The notes below the pieces were generated by a model. It saw nothing but the letters and a program-made list of their open reading frames with translations. It ran no database searches and had not been told where the DNA came from. Shown here piece by piece: positions 5,045 through 5,341 of a stretch of DNA of 5,341 nt. Source of the stretch: Candidatus Krumholzibacteriia bacterium (GTDB lineage Bacteria > Krumholzibacteriota > Krumholzibacteriia > Krumholzibacteriales > Krumholzibacteriaceae); assembly GCA_028696635.1 (NCBI GenBank), contig JAQVGR010000066.1, forward strand, positions 2,241-7,581, in the 5' to 3' direction. A program made the translations under genes and the position numbers. Numbering within the stretch: the first letter of the stretch is position 1; each line of letters opens with the position of its first letter.

Positions 5045-5341
5045 ATGAGACTGGTTCGCTGGAGACCGCAGATGGGCGCAGCCCCTATGCATGACGAGTT
5101 CGAGCGTATGTTCGATTCTTTCTTCGGCCTCGACAGGCGGCGCAACGACCTGCAGACCTTCGACTGGGTGCCGCGCGTCAACGTAGAGGAGTTCGAGGAC
5201 AGGTTCGAGATCACCGCCGAGATCCCCGGGATGAAGAAGGACGAGATCGCCATCGAACTCCAGGAGAACGTGCTGACCATCAAGGGGGAGAAGAAGTACG
5301 AGAAGGAGGAGAAGGACCGCAACTACACGATCTGCGAGCGA
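5045..5341 (+). CDS. hsp20: Hsp20/alpha-crystallin small heat-shock protein, 3' end cut off by window edge
   Basis: The first 99 codons of a small heat-shock protein, with no stop before the window ends. The start MRLVRWRPQM is fixed by AGGAGGT at 5032-5038, six bases before the ATG. The short N-terminal arm contains EFERMFDSFFG (18-28), the amphipathic helix common in bacterial Hsp20 proteins. The alpha-crystallin domain begins near W41-V-P-R-V (WVPRVNVEEFEDRFEITAEIPGMKKDEIAIEL) and continues through ENVLTIKGEKKYEKEEKDRNY. The distal part of the domain and any C-terminal I-x-I/V tail lie outside the window. Such proteins are ATP-independent holdases that bind unfolding polypeptides as oligomers. 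It is transcribed away from the peptidase operon across a shared 484-nt control region. A strong sigma-54-type promoter lies about 70 nt of leader upstream. The family is certain; full length is unknown. Confidence 0.96.
   Translation, partial: MRLVRWRPQMGAAPMHDEFERMFDSFFGLDRRRNDLQTFDWVPRVNVEEFEDRFEITAEIPGMKKDEIAIELQENVLTIKGEKKYEKEEKDRNYTICER

Noticed and set aside
4696..5322. A 208-codon minus-strand frame covering the intergenic region and hsp20.
   Set aside because: It is antisense to a certain Hsp20 gene, has an unlikely composition, and lacks a ribosome-binding site.

Overview
This is a GC-rich bacterial window with five genes. Four lie on the minus strand as one tightly spaced run, and one starts divergently at the right-hand edge on the plus strand. 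The GC-rich codon use, the lipoprotein-type S9 peptidase, the Bat-like MoxR/DUF58/VWA cluster and a sigma-54-type promoter suggest a Gram-negative, didermic bacterium. It could be a deltaproteobacterial-type lineage or a member of the FCB superphylum and its candidate phyla. Sequence reading alone cannot fix the phylum.

The minus-strand run, in transcription order (right to left), has four genes. First is a secreted S9-family (prolyl oligopeptidase-like) peptidase with a lipobox (4560 to 2686). Next is a MoxR-family AAA+ ATPase (2661 to 1681), then a DUF58 protein with a degenerate von Willebrand A fold (1621 to 716). Last is a BatA-like membrane protein with a VWA domain (689 to beyond base 1, C-terminus missing). 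The gaps are 24, 59 and 26 nt and contain no recognisable intrinsic terminator, so co-transcription is likely. MoxR, DUF58 and VWA proteins form a widespread module thought to act as a chaperone or maturation machine at the cell envelope. The leading peptidase gene would put a lipid-anchored exported protease under the same control.

The 484-nt divergent intergenic region (4561-5044) is dense in symmetric elements and has no convincing gene. It includes a nearly perfect sigma-54 (-24/-12) promoter facing the small heat-shock gene (4947-4962). A 15-base odd palindrome at 4792-4806 lies at an activator-like distance upstream, and there are several further palindromes. A weaker sigma-70-type promoter candidate faces the peptidase operon (4654-4682).

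The right edge holds the first 99 codons of an Hsp20/alpha-crystallin small heat-shock protein (5045 onward), preceded by a strong Shine-Dalgarno sequence.

The least expected structure is a series of GC-rich hairpins placed immediately 5' of the ribosome-binding sites in the minus-strand operon. The most striking is an exact 18-bp inverted repeat with a 9-nt loop between the MoxR and DUF58 genes, whose last stem bases overlap the DUF58 Shine-Dalgarno sequence.
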